Shown: positions 1 through 9,566, counted from the stretch's first letter. The stretch is 64,000 nucleotides of DNA from an uncultured Kiloniellaceae bacterium (GCA_947500035.1 CANMQP010000002.1:118543-182542); one strand, 5' to 3'. Notes: generated by a model not told the origin, from the sequence alone. Translations and numbers: made by a program.

Positions 1-439
1 CCATCGCCAGATAGAAGACGTAGGCGAACCTCTCGTAGCGCTCGCTGTGACCGATCACGAAGGCGGCCATCTGAACGGTGATGCCGGCGAATGCCAAAGA
101 CCAGATCAGCGCCAGCAGCTCCCACCCCTCGCCGTCAGGCATCAGCAGAAAAAAGGGTGTGTAGGTGCCCGCAATCAGCAGGTAGATACCGCAATGATCC
201 AGCGCGAGCAGAAACTGCTTCAATCGAGGGCGCAGAACCGCGTGGTGCAGGGTCGAAAAGAGAAACAGAAAAACGAGGGCCGTGCCATAAACCGCGGCGG
301 CGGCGAAGCTGCCATCACGCCCGACAGTCTCGGCCTGCATCATCAGAAAGATCATGCCGGTGATGCTGAGCAGCGCGCCGAGGCCATGGGTTGCTGCGTT
401 CAGCCGCTCTTCTTCACGTGAGAAGGTTTCGATGTACAT
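1..439 (-). CDS. trhA: Hemolysin III / TrhA-family membrane protein (C-terminus cut by window edge)
   Basis: Read leftward from an ATG at 439, the 146 visible residues begin MYIETFSREEERLNAATHG and run off the window start. The family motifs are visible: an N-terminal HGLGA segment, STLHH around residue 62, and LDHCGIYLLIAGTYTPF around residues 80-96. These hold the Ser, His and Asp residues of the putative metal site in this PAQR-like superfamily. Several hydrophobic helices alternate with short loops, so it is an inner-membrane protein. Members have been linked to membrane energetics and fluidity, although the name comes from an old haemolysis phenotype. The remaining roughly 70 residues lie outside the window. 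Confidence 0.88.
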   Translation of the reverse strand, partial: MYIETFSREEERLNAATHGLGALLSITGMIFLMMQAETVGRDGSFAAAAVYGTALVFLFLFSTLHHAVLRPRLKQFLLALDHCGIYLLIAGTYTPFFLLMPDGEGWELLALIWSLAFAGITVQMAAFVIGHSERYERFAYVFYLAM

Positions 440-518
440 CTTTAGGATCTTACCTTCGAAGTGTGAATATATCTTGACGACCCTGTGGCGATCACGTTGA
501 AGCCGGAGACTGTCGGAG

Positions 519-552
519 CCCAGGTTGAGGGCTCCTATTCCAGATGCTCTTG
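519..552 (-). repeat. Divergent copy of the 34-bp RAYT-associated repeat, overlapping an MFS stop codon
   Basis: The segment at about 520-542 matches the repeat family seen at 9617, 10993 and 11263: CCNAGGTTGAGGNCTCCTATTCC with about two differences over 23 bases, then diverges. The TAG stop of the leftward MFS gene (535-537) lies inside it. Confidence 0.5.
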
Positions 553-1812
553 CCCGCTCACTTGAGGCGCTGTGCGCAATAATACAACAGCGACCACCGC
601 CACGGCCAGTGGCAGGAGTGCAAGCAGACGCAGGGTCATGACGGGGTCTCCCAGAAAGTCGAAGGCGTAGGACACCGGGATGGGACCGACGGACGCGCCG
701 ACCACCGCCACCATCTGCCCGGTTCCCTGAATGCGGCCCAAGTTCAAACGCCCGAAGTAGCGGGGGAAGATATAACCGAAGAGCGTCATCGAGAAGGCGT
801 TGTTCAACCCGAACGCAAGCGAGTAGGCAATCAGCGCCGGAACCGAGGTGACAAAGGTTACAGCCGTCAGCGTCGTCGCCTGCACACAAAGCGCCGCCGC
901 GAACATATAGCGTGTTCGGAAGCGGTCGAATCCGCGTCCGACCAACGGCATGGCAAGGACCATGGAGACCGCGGTGAACCAGAAACCCAGGGTCGCCCAC
1001 TTGGCGTCCAGGCCCTGAGAGGCCAGAATATTGTATTGATGAAAATGCAGGGCCGTGACCAGACCGGAAATCATGAAAAGGCCCGTCGCAACGATGTAAA
1101 AGCTTGGGTGCCGCAACGCCTCGGCCAGGGTGGCACCGCCGAGCGCCGGTGTCTCTCCGTCCGCCGCCTCCGGTGCTGCCGCATTGTCCGGGCGAAGCCC
1201 CAGATCCTCCGGCTTATCCTCCACCAGCAGAAACAGCAGCGGCAGCATCATCACCCAGGTCATGACACCCAACCCGATCCAGGCCTCCCGCCAGCCGAAG
1301 GCTTCGATCAGGACCCTTGCCAGGGTGGGATGGATCGCCATGGAGGCTGCAAATCCCAAGGCCATCAGACCCATGGCAAAGCCGCGCTTGAGCGAAAACC
1401 ACTGCGCCACCAGGTTCGCCGCCCCCAGCATCATCGATCCCTGGCCGAAAAACCGCAGCAGTCCGAAACCGGCCACCAGCCAGAGGAAGTTGGCGGCCGC
1501 GCCAAAGAAGAGACAGGCCAGCCCGAGCGCAAGCGAGACCCCCATCAGACTGCGCCGCGACCCAAAGCGCTCGACCTGCCGCCCGAACAGCGGCAGCAGA
1601 GAGGCCGCGCCTACTGTGGCCAGGGAATAGGCAAGCGCCAGTTCAGTGTTGGTGATACCGAGATCAGCGGCGATCAGCGCGTTGAAGGCGCTGAAGGTAT
1701 GGGACTGTCCAGGCCCGCTGGCGAAGATACTGAAACCGGCGACGAACACCATGATCCAGCCATAAAAGACCCGCCGGTTCACAGACTGCGCCAACGCCTG
1801 ACGGCCCATCAT
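535..1812 (-). CDS. MFS transporter, 12-helix
   Basis: The 425-residue protein has the length and alternating hydrophobic pattern of a major facilitator with about twelve helices. The motif following helix 2 (LPLFGRQVERFGSRRSLM, about residues 73-90) is the MFS loop 2-3 signature G-x-x-x-D/E-R-x-G-x-R-R. The N-terminal FYGWIMVFVAG is typical of the monocarboxylate / oxalate-formate antiporter-like branch, so a small organic anion is a possible substrate, but this is inference. It stands alone; the divergent neighbour is a nucleotide cyclase. An in-frame ATG three bases inside the start (MGRQ) is equally possible. The stop codon falls within a copy of a dispersed repeat. Confidence 0.85.
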   Translation of the reverse strand: MMGRQALAQSVNRRVFYGWIMVFVAGFSIFASGPGQSHTFSAFNALIAADLGITNTELALAYSLATVGAASLLPLFGRQVERFGSRRSLMGVSLALGLACLFFGAAANFLWLVAGFGLLRFFGQGSMMLGAANLVAQWFSLKRGFAMGLMALGFAASMAIHPTLARVLIEAFGWREAWIGLGVMTWVMMLPLLFLLVEDKPEDLGLRPDNAAAPEAADGETPALGGATLAEALRHPSFYIVATGLFMISGLVTALHFHQYNILASQGLDAKWATLGFWFTAVSMVLAMPLVGRGFDRFRTRYMFAAALCVQATTLTAVTFVTSVPALIAYSLAFGLNNAFSMTLFGYIFPRYFGRLNLGRIQGTGQMVAVVGASVGPIPVSYAFDFLGDPVMTLRLLALLPLAVAVVAVVLLRTAPQVSGQEHLE

Positions 1813-2027
1813 ACACGCACCCGCCCCTCGCTCATTGCGCCCCCATCACCTCTCTGCCGCATTGATCCAACCTCAATAGCATAAATTCTTTCGATCCGGC
1901 GGAGGCAGCATTTGGAACAACGGATGTGTAACTGCTGCAGATTTTGCAGAGACAGCCTTGAAAGTCATTGATTTCGCGCACTGCGCGCAACACATCGGAA
2001 GGGTCACAGTAATCGGCAGTGAGTTGG

Positions 2028-3233
2028 ATGAACACCCGGATCGAAACGATAAAGAGTCTGCCGCCGCAAGTCGCCGCGCAAGTGGCGGAACGCGCAAAAA
2101 ATCTTCATGCCTGGCTGGTTGGCGATGCCCGTTTCATCGACGACCCGGATCTGGTTGTCGAGGGTTTTGTACAACGCCTGATCGACAGCGGCCTGCCACT
2201 GGACCGAATGTCGAGTGCTATCCCGACGCTCTATGCCGTGCGCAGTGGCCTGGGCCGGAACTGGAACCGGGAAGACGGCGTGACAACCCAGGAGTTCCCC
2301 TGGGACAGCGAAGAAATTTATCAAGACAGTCCCTTCTACAAAGCGCATCAGACCCGGGCCTGGGTCAATTTCCGCCTTGATGAGATTGACGATAGCGCGT
2401 TCGGCATCGTGTCCGAACTGCGCAGCGCCGGCTTTACCGATTACATCTGCATGCCGGTCTTCTTTCGTGACGGCACCGAAGGCGGTTTGACCTTCGCGAC
2501 GCGCAGCCCGGCCGGCTTCTCCGATGCGGACATGGCTCTGCTGCACGCCATCGAGGACGCCATGGCGCTTCTGCTCGACCTGAACAGGGTCTGGATCCTG
2601 CTCCGCGAGACGCTGCGCATGTACGTCGGTGACGAGCCGCAAGCGCGTATTCTCTCGGGTCAGGTCCGGCGCGGCGACGTGGTGCATATCCGCTCCGCCA
2701 TCGTCTTTGCCGATATGCGCGGCTTTACCGCCCTGTCAGGTCAGATGAGCGGTGAGGATACCGTCGCCTTGCTCAACCGCTACTTCGATTGTGTCGTCCC
2801 ACCCATCGAGGAAACCGAAGGCGATGTTCTGAAATACATGGGCGACGGTGTGCTGGCGATATTCCGTGCCGAGGAAGACGGCAAGAGCGCCTGCACCAAG
2901 GCCCTCGCCGCGGCACGGGAAATTCTGGAGCGCGTCGAAAAAGACAGGGCCGAAGCCAACCCGTCAGCGCGCTTCGATATCAAGATCGCGCTCCATTTCG
3001 GTGCGGTCGCCTACGGTAACATCGGTTCCGGCGCACGTTTGGATTACACGGTCGTCGGTGGCAGCGTCAATCTTGCGAGCCGCCTGGCCGACCTCGCAGG
3101 CAATCTGGACAAGCATATCCTCGTCTCGTCGGACTTCGCGGAACGGCTGCCCGAACAGGCATTCAAGCCGATGGGCGAACATAGCTTGCGCGGTGTGGCC
3201 GAGCCGCAAAAGGTCTTCGCACCTGTGGCATAA
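2028..3233 (+). CDS. Class III adenylate/guanylate cyclase with N-terminal regulatory domain
   Basis: Residues 220-400 form a class III nucleotidyl cyclase catalytic domain: FADMRGFT and KYMGDGVLAIF carry the two metal-binding aspartates, and YTVVGGSVNLASRL is the distal signature of the domain. Residues 1-200 contain no membrane helix and look like a GAF-type sensory module, a layout common in alphaproteobacterial soluble cyclases. It should make cAMP (or cGMP) from ATP (or GTP) in the cytoplasm; the substrate-specifying residues were not resolved. A GTG nine bases upstream (2019) is an alternative start, and neither has a convincing ribosome-binding site. Confidence 0.9.
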   Translation: MNTRIETIKSLPPQVAAQVAERAKNLHAWLVGDARFIDDPDLVVEGFVQRLIDSGLPLDRMSSAIPTLYAVRSGLGRNWNREDGVTTQEFPWDSEEIYQDSPFYKAHQTRAWVNFRLDEIDDSAFGIVSELRSAGFTDYICMPVFFRDGTEGGLTFATRSPAGFSDADMALLHAIEDAMALLLDLNRVWILLRETLRMYVGDEPQARILSGQVRRGDVVHIRSAIVFADMRGFTALSGQMSGEDTVALLNRYFDCVVPPIEETEGDVLKYMGDGVLAIFRAEEDGKSACTKALAAAREILERVEKDRAEANPSARFDIKIALHFGAVAYGNIGSGARLDYTVVGGSVNLASRLADLAGNLDKHILVSSDFAERLPEQAFKPMGEHSLRGVAEPQKVFAPVA

Positions 3234-3543
3234 GCACAGCTCTCGGGCGGGCCGGGTTTCGCTGGTCCTCACTCCAATACGCGCGTGTCACGTTCAATCG
3301 AAGAGATGACTTCGAAGGCTGATCCGAGGCAGCGTTTGCAGAGCAAAACGCATTCGGATGAGTCGGAGAATGCTGCTAAACGCGGTACGCGCGAGTATGA
3401 AGACCTGCCAGTCTTCTGACCACTTTTCCCAATCATCTCACGGCCAAAGATGATCCAGTCTAAGCAACGCTGCTGTTTTATCCAGGCCTTTCTCATGGTA
3501 AAGGCTTGAGAGTTGAAGCGGGTTGAGAACAGGAGCCAGCGCC
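3234..3543. other. Intergenic stretch, no gene seen
   Basis: Between the cyclase and the DoxX gene I see no convincing coding region. A small hairpin lies at 3399-3416 (GAAGAC, 6-base loop, GTCTTC), without a T run. An AGGAG at 3531-3535 is the ribosome-binding site of the downstream gene. Confidence 0.5.
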
Positions 3544-4107
3544 ATGATTTCCCAACTGGTCGGATTGCATAACTGGGTCTTCAGTCAGATCCAGAAACAC
3601 CTGGAGAATTGGTTTCTCGGCCTTGCCGCCCGCTTCGTTTTCGCCGGCGTTTTGTTGTTTTATCTGCTCAATTCCGCGCGCACCAAAGTCGGCGAAGGCG
3701 TGACAGGTTTCTTCACCATTACCGATAACGCCTATTTCCAGATTCTGCCCTCCGTCGTGGAGAGCTACGACTACGACGCGTCGCAGGTTCCCTTTTTTCC
3801 CTACGACATCATCGTGGCGGCGGGCACCTATTCTGAATTCATCCTGCCGATCCTGATCACAGTCGGTCTCTTTACCCGCATCGCGGCGCTCGGCATGATC
3901 GGTTTCGTCGCGGTGCAAAGCCTGGTCGATATCCTGTTCCACGGCGCGGACGAGAAGACCATCGGCGCGCTTTTTGACCGCTTCTCCGACTCCGTTATCA
4001 CGGATCAGCGCAGTCTCTGGGTTTTCCTGCTGATTTACCTCGTCATCCGGGGTGCGGGCGCAATCTCGCTGGATCATCTTCTCTCGAGGAAAGCCGCGGC
4101 CCGTTAG
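3544..4107 (+). CDS. DoxX-family membrane protein
   Basis: The 187-residue protein has four hydrophobic helices and the DoxX pattern: LAARFVFAGVLLFYLLNS near residue 25, the central PYDIIVAAGTYSEFILPILI, and a final LLIYLVIRGAGAISLDHLL. The ATG at 3544 was chosen because an AGGAG ends 8 bases before it; a TTG 21 bases upstream also keeps frame. DoxX proteins are commonly found with bufferin (DUF2282/DUF692/DUF2063) genes. Here it faces that operon tail to tail, so it may act in the same metal or redox stress response, though it is not co-transcribed with it. Confidence 0.85.
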   Translation: MISQLVGLHNWVFSQIQKHLENWFLGLAARFVFAGVLLFYLLNSARTKVGEGVTGFFTITDNAYFQILPSVVESYDYDASQVPFFPYDIIVAAGTYSEFILPILITVGLFTRIAALGMIGFVAVQSLVDILFHGADEKTIGALFDRFSDSVITDQRSLWVFLLIYLVIRGAGAISLDHLLSRKAAAR

Positions 4108-4131
4108 GATAATCCGGATCCGTCTTTTTTT
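4107..4131 (+). terminator. Weak terminator candidate after DoxX
   Basis: GGAT-rich self-complementary bases directly after the stop codon are followed by seven Ts (4124-4131). The stem is short, and an outer GCCCGT/ACGGGC pair (4099-4104 and 4132-4137) could also form. It may serve both converging units. Confidence 0.35.
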
Positions 4132-4137
4132 ACGGGC

Positions 4138-4893
4138 TTATGCGCGGCGCATCAGACAATGCGCCAGTGCGAGCTTGGCGTTGGAACGGCTGATGTCGTG
4201 GGCTTCGTCTTCTTCCAAAGCCATCGCTGTCGCAACACCGAGGCCGGCCCCGCCCTGCACGCTCTCCAGCAAAACCGCCTGGCCCCAGGTGAGATCGATC
4301 ACCGAGACTTCGAAATCGCGGCGCACCATAAGAACGCAGGTCGCATCGTTGATCGTTCCAAGGCTGGAGAGCTTTAAGGGTTCGATCCAATGGGCGTGCC
4401 AGAGTTCCGCCACCGCATAGTCCGAAACAAAGACCCGCGCGGCGGGAACCAGGGAGAGCTCCAAACGAATCAGTGCCTCCTCCGACAGTCCGGTGAAGTC
4501 ATCGGGGGTCATTGCCGGCACCTCCGCGGCATGACGGATCTGATGCATGTCCCACTCGAATGCCGCCATGTCAGCAAGGTACGGCAGATCCCGTACCGCA
4601 GGATAGCGAGCGATGAAACCGGGAAAGGCATCACCGTAGTCCATGATCACAGGCGAACTGGGTGGCTCGGCAAGGATAAAATCCCGTGCCATGACAGCAA
4701 AGAACTCCGCGCCGACAAGAGCTTCGACTGTGGGATAGAGATCCGCCAGCGCTCTGCGGGTCGCATAGAAAAAATTATTGCGATGAATAGCCAGTGCGGG
4801 ATGCTCCGACATGGCCTCCATGACGGGTTCCAGGCCTGGAGGCGCAAGCAGGGCCTCGCGCCACTGCACCTGAAGTTCAGACAGCGATAGCAT
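4138..4893 (-). CDS. bufC: BufC-like DUF2063 protein (HvfC/BufC family)
   Basis: The 251-residue protein has the DUF2063 N-terminal domain: LQVQWREALLAP at the start, HPALAIHRNNFFYATRRALADLYPTVE split over residues 32-58, then YGDAFPGFIARYPAVRDLPYLADMA near 97-121. BufC proteins are partners of the DUF692 enzyme and are thought to recognise and deliver the precursor peptide. Its start overlaps the end of bufB by 17 bases, which indicates translational coupling. The C-terminal half is less conserved. The family assignment is firm; the role as precursor-recognition partner rests on knowledge of related systems. Confidence 0.9.
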   Translation of the reverse strand: MLSLSELQVQWREALLAPPGLEPVMEAMSEHPALAIHRNNFFYATRRALADLYPTVEALVGAEFFAVMARDFILAEPPSSPVIMDYGDAFPGFIARYPAVRDLPYLADMAAFEWDMHQIRHAAEVPAMTPDDFTGLSEEALIRLELSLVPAARVFVSDYAVAELWHAHWIEPLKLSSLGTINDATCVLMVRRDFEVSVIDLTWGQAVLLESVQGGAGLGVATAMALEEDEAHDISRSNAKLALAHCLMRRA

Positions 4894-5746
4894 GCTTGGC
4901 CGCCTTTGGTTCTATCCCATCGATACAAGCCTGCGCTTTTGCCGCTTCCTCCAGCAAGCGGTCAAGCGCGGGAACATCGGTGTCCCATTCGATCAGGGTC
5001 GGAATCGGTCCGCTGCAGGACAGCAGATCCGCATACAAAGCCCAAACCTCTGAACAGACTTCACTGCCGTGATCGTCAATCAGGACCCGACTGCCATTCC
5101 ATTCGCTTTCCGCATGGCCGGCGAGATGAATTTCATCGACCCGTAACAAATCGATCGCCTCGAGATAGCTCTTTGCTTCGAAATCCAGGTTATTGGCGCA
5201 GACGTAAATGTTGTTGAGATCGAGCAACAGCCCGCAACCGCTGCGCCGCGCCAACTCGTTCAGAAACTCCGTCTCGTCCCGGTCGCTTTCACCCAATGGC
5301 GAATACTGGGTGGGGTTTTCGATCAAAATGCGCCGCCCCAGCCGGTTCTGCACCAGATCGACGGAGTTGCAAAAGCTGTTCAGGCTGGCTGAGGTGTACG
5401 GCAGAGGCAGCAGGTCGTTGAAGAAGATGCCGCCACTGCTGGTCCAGGCGAGATGATCGGAGACCTGAAAGGGCTCATAGCGCTTCACCAGCTGCGCGAG
5501 CCGCTCCAGGTGCGCCAGATCCGGGCCTTCGGCACGGCCCAGCGAAAGTCCGACGGAATGAAACGAGAGAGGATAGCGCTCGGCAATCTCGGAAAGCGCC
5601 CGATGGTTCTCGCCACCTGCGTTCATATAGTTTTCGGGGTGCAGTTCGAACCAGCCGATCGGCAGGTCCCTTTTTAGAATCTCGTCGTAGTGCTGGGACT
5701 TTAGGCTGACCCCAACCGCGGGATCCGGAAAACTCATGCTCTTCAT
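4877..5746 (-). CDS. bufB: BufB: DUF692 multinuclear non-haem iron oxidase (MNIO)
   Basis: The 289-residue TIM-barrel enzyme shows the DUF692 metal-ligand motifs in order: FELHPENYM (about 33-41), LSFHSVGLSLG (60-70), VSDHLAWTS (95-103), a central IENPTQYSP, LLDLNNIYVCANN (174-186) and EIHLAGHAE (206-214). MNIO enzymes use iron and oxygen to modify cysteines in small precursor peptides; in bufferins this gives copper-binding heterocycles. The gene follows bufA after 140 bases that hold a strong hairpin, and overlaps bufC. A GGGAG lies about 9 bases before the ATG. It acts in the cytoplasm before export of the precursor. Confidence 0.93.
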   Translation of the reverse strand: MKSMSFPDPAVGVSLKSQHYDEILKRDLPIGWFELHPENYMNAGGENHRALSEIAERYPLSFHSVGLSLGRAEGPDLAHLERLAQLVKRYEPFQVSDHLAWTSSGGIFFNDLLPLPYTSASLNSFCNSVDLVQNRLGRRILIENPTQYSPLGESDRDETEFLNELARRSGCGLLLDLNNIYVCANNLDFEAKSYLEAIDLLRVDEIHLAGHAESEWNGSRVLIDDHGSEVCSEVWALYADLLSCSGPIPTLIEWDTDVPALDRLLEEAAKAQACIDGIEPKAAKHAIAV

Positions 5747-5821
5747 GCCTAGTCAACTCCCTTGCACGGCGCTGGCGACCTTGCGGACAAAGCCCGGTTT
5801 GCCTGCTCCTGCGGAGGACGC

Positions 5822-5851
5822 CACGGCGACGGTCTCAAGTCCGTCGCCGTG
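5822..5851 (-). promoter_or_regulatory. 11-bp perfect hairpin between bufA and bufB
   Basis: The arms CACGGCGACGG (5822-5832) and CCGTCGCCGTG (5841-5851) pair perfectly around an 8-base loop. No T run follows in the direction of transcription. It is therefore better read as a processing or stabilising hairpin, or a leaky attenuator that keeps the precursor mRNA more abundant than the enzyme mRNA, than as a full terminator. Confidence 0.6.
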
Positions 5852-5886
5852 AATTCCTGATCGCACGAGCGGCAATGATCAGCGGG

Positions 5887-6177
5887 TTAGCGTTTCACCG
5901 GACGGAGGCTGCCTTTGCCTGCCGGTGTTTCGATGTCCGTACAGGTTCCCTTTGGAACCAGCTTCCAGGCATTGCCCTGATAATCGCGGGTCGAGGTACC
6001 GGCGCAGGTTGTGCCGGGACCGGCGGCACAGTCATTCTGACCGGCCTTAGCCACACCATAGCAGCGCTCTTTGTCGCTGGCCTGGACATCACCGGCCGAA
6101 GCCATTGCAAATCCAGCCGCCATCGCACCGGCGACCACAGCCATGGAATAACGGGCGCTCCGTGTCTTACCTGACAT
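5887..6177 (-). CDS. bufA: BufA1: DUF2282 bufferin precursor (exported Cys-rich small protein)
   Basis: The 96-residue protein has a signal peptide ([19 protein letters not shown], cleavage probably before or after VQAS) and a mature domain with four cysteines in the bufferin spacing: [22 protein letters not shown] and PKGTC, with the family WKLVPKG segment. The ending TPAGKGSL is also typical. Such peptides are modified by the DUF692 enzyme and exported to sequester copper in the periplasm. The start ATG at 6177 was chosen because GGAG lies 7 bases upstream; a GTG four codons earlier is also in frame. It is the first gene of the bufABC operon. Confidence 0.92.
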   Translation of the reverse strand: MSGKTRSARYSMAVVAGAMAAGFAMASAGDVQASDKERCYGVAKAGQNDCAAGPGTTCAGTSTRDYQGNAWKLVPKGTCTDIETPAGKGSLRPVKR

Positions 6178-6242
6178 ATCTTTCTCCACACTCTATTCAC
6201 AAAAGACTCTGAAATGAGGGATGAAAAATACCGGGAAGACCC

Positions 6243-6282
6243 TAAATATCCGTTTATTTTCAATATACTTAATGGATATTTA
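6243..6282. promoter_or_regulatory. Inverted repeat in the bufA promoter region
   Basis: TAAATATCC (6243-6251) and GGATATTTA (6274-6282) form perfect 9-bp arms 22 bases apart, in AT-rich DNA 65-105 bases before the bufA start. This is a plausible operator, but no regulator is identified. Confidence 0.4.
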
Positions 6283-6382
6283 CCGTAACTCGGCGGTTTT
6301 TGGCGCAGGCGTCACGACCGGGCGTTGCACCTCTAGCTCAAGCAGGGTCCGCGGTCCGGGAATCGGAGGCACCTCGTCCCGG

Positions 6383-8470
6383 TCAAGCCCTTCTCGCCCA
6401 ACTCCGCACCGCCGTCGTGATGGTCGTCTCCAGTTCGGAAATCTGTTCCGTCACCTCCGTCGCTGCGCCATCGACATCCAGTGCGATCTGACCGGAGTTG
6501 CTCGAGACATCGGAAACTTCGGAGATACTGCTGTTGACCTTCTCGGTATCCTGAGCTGCGACCCGGATGTTTTCAGCAATGGCGTTGGTGTCGGATTCCT
6601 GCTGATTGACTGAGACGGCGATATTTTCTGCAATATCGCTCATCCGGTTGATCGTGCTGCCGATATCCTCGATCGCGGCCACGGTTTCATCCGTGATGCG
6701 CTGCATGGAGGTGATCTGTTCCGCCACACCTTCTGTCGCCTTGACCGTCTGGTTCGCCAAAGACTTCACCTCCGACGCGACAATCGAAAAGCCGCGGCCC
6801 GCCTCTCCTGCGCGCGCGGCTTCAATGGTGGCGTTGAGCGCCAGCAGGTTGGTTTGTTCGGCGATATCGTTGATCACACCGACGATGTCGCCGATGCGCC
6901 CACCCGCCTCTTTGAGCTCCGCGACGGTCCCGTTTGTCTTCCGGGCTTTTTCGACTGCCGTTGCGGAGAGCCCCAATGCATCCTTGGCCGCCCCTTCGAC
7001 CTGGCTGATCGACACCGCCAGTTCATTGGTTGCGGAGGCGACTTTCTGCATGCGGTCGGTGGATTCCCGCGAGACCTGGTTGGCCAACTGGCTCTGATCC
7101 TGCACCTGGGTGACCGCCGCCGTCATCTTCTGGCTCATGGCCTTCATCTGGTTCGATTTGTCTTCGACCCGCACGACCGTCTTCTTGATCGCCTCTTCCA
7201 GAGAGTCCGTCAGGGTCGCCATCTCCCGGCGCAGAGCCTCTTCGCTCTCGCGCTGCTGCGCCTCCCGCTCCGCGGTCAGCTCCGACACCCGCTCGGCATT
7301 TTCACGAAAGACCTGGACCGCCTGCGCCATATCGCCGATTTCATCCCGGCTCTGGAACCCTGTCAGATCGATTGAGGTATCGCCCTTGGCCAGTTTGCAC
7401 ATCAGACCCGTCATGGCATTGATACGCCCCGTGACACGCCGCAGCATGAAGAACAGGAAGTAAGCGCTCAGAACCAGACCGATCAAGGCAACAGATGCGT
7501 AAAACATCAGCGCCACAAACTGGTCCTGTGCCTGTTTCGACCAGAAGGCAAATTTCTCGTCTTCGATGATCTGCTGGAGGGCCGACACGCTTTCCAATGC
7601 ACCCGCGCTCTGCTGCAAAAATTCATCGGACGAGAGCGCAAAGGCTTCGCCGCTTTGGGCGAGATAGGTGATTTCGTCGCGCAGGAACCAGTAATCCTCG
7701 AAGAAATCAGTCCGGATTTTGGTCAACTGTTCCAGAATGGACGGGGGCAGCTTGGTATCCTTGAAGTAAGGCTGGATCTCCTGCCAGGACATGACCGCCC
7801 GGTCAATCATCTGCGCCGCATGTCCGAGATTCAACTCGGCGACGTCAGGATTGGCAACGATCAGGGCCAGCGCCGCCCGTTCGCGCCCGCCATAGTCCAG
7901 GAGACTCCAGGTCAATTCTTCGAGCTTTTCCAGAAACACCATCTGATGCGGCAGGGAGAGGTCGCTCGGACGCAGGCGCGTTGCGATCTGCCGCAGAGAT
8001 ACAATTATATTGGTGTAGTCTCCAGGCAGCTGCGCAACCCGTACGGGGTCCCGATCCTGGGTTACCGTTGCGATCTGGCCATCTGCCTCCTCACGGAAGA
8101 GGTTCAAAACATTCTTCGACTGTTCCAGGGAGTCGATGAAGACAGCGGGATCGTCGATCCAGCTGGCGGTTTCGATCTTTCCTTGCAGACTTTTGAGTTT
8201 CTCGCTGACCTCTGCCCGCGATGCCGCAATAGCTTCCCCAAGTGCCGCAGCAGCTTTAGTCTCACTCGAAAGTGCGATGTAGACCAGGTCACGTTCGACC
8301 GAAAGCTCCGTGAGTGCGCTCGAAAGCACAGAGAGCATCATCGAACTCTCCCGCGCCCCCTCAGTCGCAAGCCGGCTTTGCTGCATCTTGAAGAGATCAA
8401 AGGCCAGCACCGCCATAATAAGCGCGGCAAGGGCGATCGATACCGAGACGGAAATGATGCGGATGGTCAT
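6383..8470 (-). CDS. Methyl-accepting chemotaxis protein
   Basis: The 695-residue receptor has an N-terminal membrane helix (residues 5-27), a roughly 290-residue helical periplasmic sensor with no recognised ligand motif, a second helix near 325-345 ([20 protein letters not shown]), a HAMP domain, and a C-terminal signalling domain with the hairpin tip [19 protein letters not shown]. The sensor is rich in Glu/Leu/Ala helices, similar to four-helix-bundle nitrate/nitrite-type or helical bimodular modules. The ligand is unknown. No che genes are near. The protein ends soon after the signalling domain (RSWARRA), without a CheR-binding pentapeptide. Confidence 0.93.
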   Translation of the reverse strand: MTIRIISVSVSIALAALIMAVLAFDLFKMQQSRLATEGARESSMMLSVLSSALTELSVERDLVYIALSSETKAAAALGEAIAASRAEVSEKLKSLQGKIETASWIDDPAVFIDSLEQSKNVLNLFREEADGQIATVTQDRDPVRVAQLPGDYTNIIVSLRQIATRLRPSDLSLPHQMVFLEKLEELTWSLLDYGGRERAALALIVANPDVAELNLGHAAQMIDRAVMSWQEIQPYFKDTKLPPSILEQLTKIRTDFFEDYWFLRDEITYLAQSGEAFALSSDEFLQQSAGALESVSALQQIIEDEKFAFWSKQAQDQFVALMFYASVALIGLVLSAYFLFFMLRRVTGRINAMTGLMCKLAKGDTSIDLTGFQSRDEIGDMAQAVQVFRENAERVSELTAEREAQQRESEEALRREMATLTDSLEEAIKKTVVRVEDKSNQMKAMSQKMTAAVTQVQDQSQLANQVSRESTDRMQKVASATNELAVSISQVEGAAKDALGLSATAVEKARKTNGTVAELKEAGGRIGDIVGVINDIAEQTNLLALNATIEAARAGEAGRGFSIVASEVKSLANQTVKATEGVAEQITSMQRITDETVAAIEDIGSTINRMSDIAENIAVSVNQQESDTNAIAENIRVAAQDTEKVNSSISEVSDVSSNSGQIALDVDGAATEVTEQISELETTITTAVRSWARRA

Positions 8471-8882
8471 GGAAGCAACAGGCCCTGCTTGGCTTCAAAG
8501 GCGAAAAAAAATCTAGAAATTATCCACACCTTGTAGATGATTGCCTCCTAAAAAACCCTTTATCGCTCCAGGTTTTCAAATTCTAGATAAGTAAAGACCC
8601 TATTTAATCTGAAAAATTTCAACTAAAAAATCATTCTATAATTGCAAACCAATGCGAATTGACACAACTTAAAATAAACACTGCATGCAATATCGATCTC
8701 TTGTTCATACTGCATCGTATCGCGGGAAGACTGTCAGTGGCCACGCTGTCACCTCAGAAGAAGAGAGGTTCCTTTACAGAAAACCATAACCTGGATTTGC
8801 GTCGTGAACCCTGGAGCAGGCGTTCGGCGCCCATTGAAAAAAAAAGCAGGCGGCATGAAGGCACGACAGGCCAGGAAGGAAA
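8471..8882. other. AT-rich intergenic stretch
   Basis: This holds the promoter region of the leftward chemoreceptor gene and the 3' flank of the RAYT gene. It is markedly more AT-rich than its surroundings (about 8500-8720). I see no convincing gene. The 34-bp repeat found upstream of the RAYT gene is absent on this side. Confidence 0.5.
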
Positions 8883-9566
8883 TCAGTCTCCCGGCTGCTT
8901 CGGCTTGGGACCGGGTTTTTGACGCATAAGCGGCCGGTTCAAGCGTTTTTCAAGGCGCCTTGTGAAGCGGTCGGAGCCCAACGGCCGGCCGGTGCGTTCA
9001 GCCGCTTCGATCACCTCGAGTTCGTCCTGATAGAGCCCCTGGCGCATGAAATCCTGCCAGGCATTCTCACCGGGCTCGGAAACCCGTGTGATCAGGGGAT
9101 CGACTTTCACCACATCGTCATCTTCACCTGCGAGATGCGCCCGCAGACTTGACCATTTCCAGTCGCGCGCCCGGCGGACCAGTCCCTCGCGGACCGGTGC
9201 TGTCTCGACATAGCGCGCACAGGCCAGCAAGTGGTCTTCATCCATCGGGAAGGATGCGAAACGCCCCTGCCAGAGATATCCCCGCCAGCCTTCGCGTTGA
9301 TTCACATGCCAGGTATAGCGCCGGTGCGCTTCCCCGAGTGCGGCACGCAAACCATCCGGGTGCGAGGGCACCAGAATCAGATGCACATGGGTGGGCAGCA
9401 GACAATAGGCCCAGACCTTCGTCTTTGCCGCCTTGCATCCTTCCGCCAGCAGCTCGCAGTAATCCGTGTAATCCTGCTTGCCGAAGAAGACATCCTGCCC
9501 GCGATTGCCCCGCTGGGTCACCAGATGGGGCAACCCCGGCGCCACGACTCTTGCTAATCTTGCCAT
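8883..9566 (-). CDS. rayT: REP-associated tyrosine transposase (RAYT, Y1/IS200-like)
   Basis: The 227-residue protein starts MARLARVVAPGLPHLVTQRGN, the usual RAYT opening. The HUH metal motif is LLPTHVHLI (H60 and H62) and the catalytic tyrosine is Y119 in ARYVETAPV; WKWSS follows. The C-terminal third is basic and ends in a Lys/Pro-rich tail. RAYTs are single-copy domesticated relatives of IS200/IS605 transposases that act on short palindromic REP repeats. A matching candidate repeat lies 51 bases upstream of its start, with more copies within 1.7 kb. No insertion-sequence ends flank the gene itself. Confidence 0.93.
   Translation of the reverse strand: MARLARVVAPGLPHLVTQRGNRGQDVFFGKQDYTDYCELLAEGCKAAKTKVWAYCLLPTHVHLILVPSHPDGLRAALGEAHRRYTWHVNQREGWRGYLWQGRFASFPMDEDHLLACARYVETAPVREGLVRRARDWKWSSLRAHLAGEDDDVVKVDPLITRVSEPGENAWQDFMRQGLYQDELEVIEAAERTGRPLGSDRFTRRLEKRLNRPLMRQKPGPKPKQPGD

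Noticed and set aside
8659..8922. 87-codon frame between the chemoreceptor and RAYT
   Set aside because: AT-rich leader, no ribosome-binding site, and its end overlaps the RAYT gene on the other strand.
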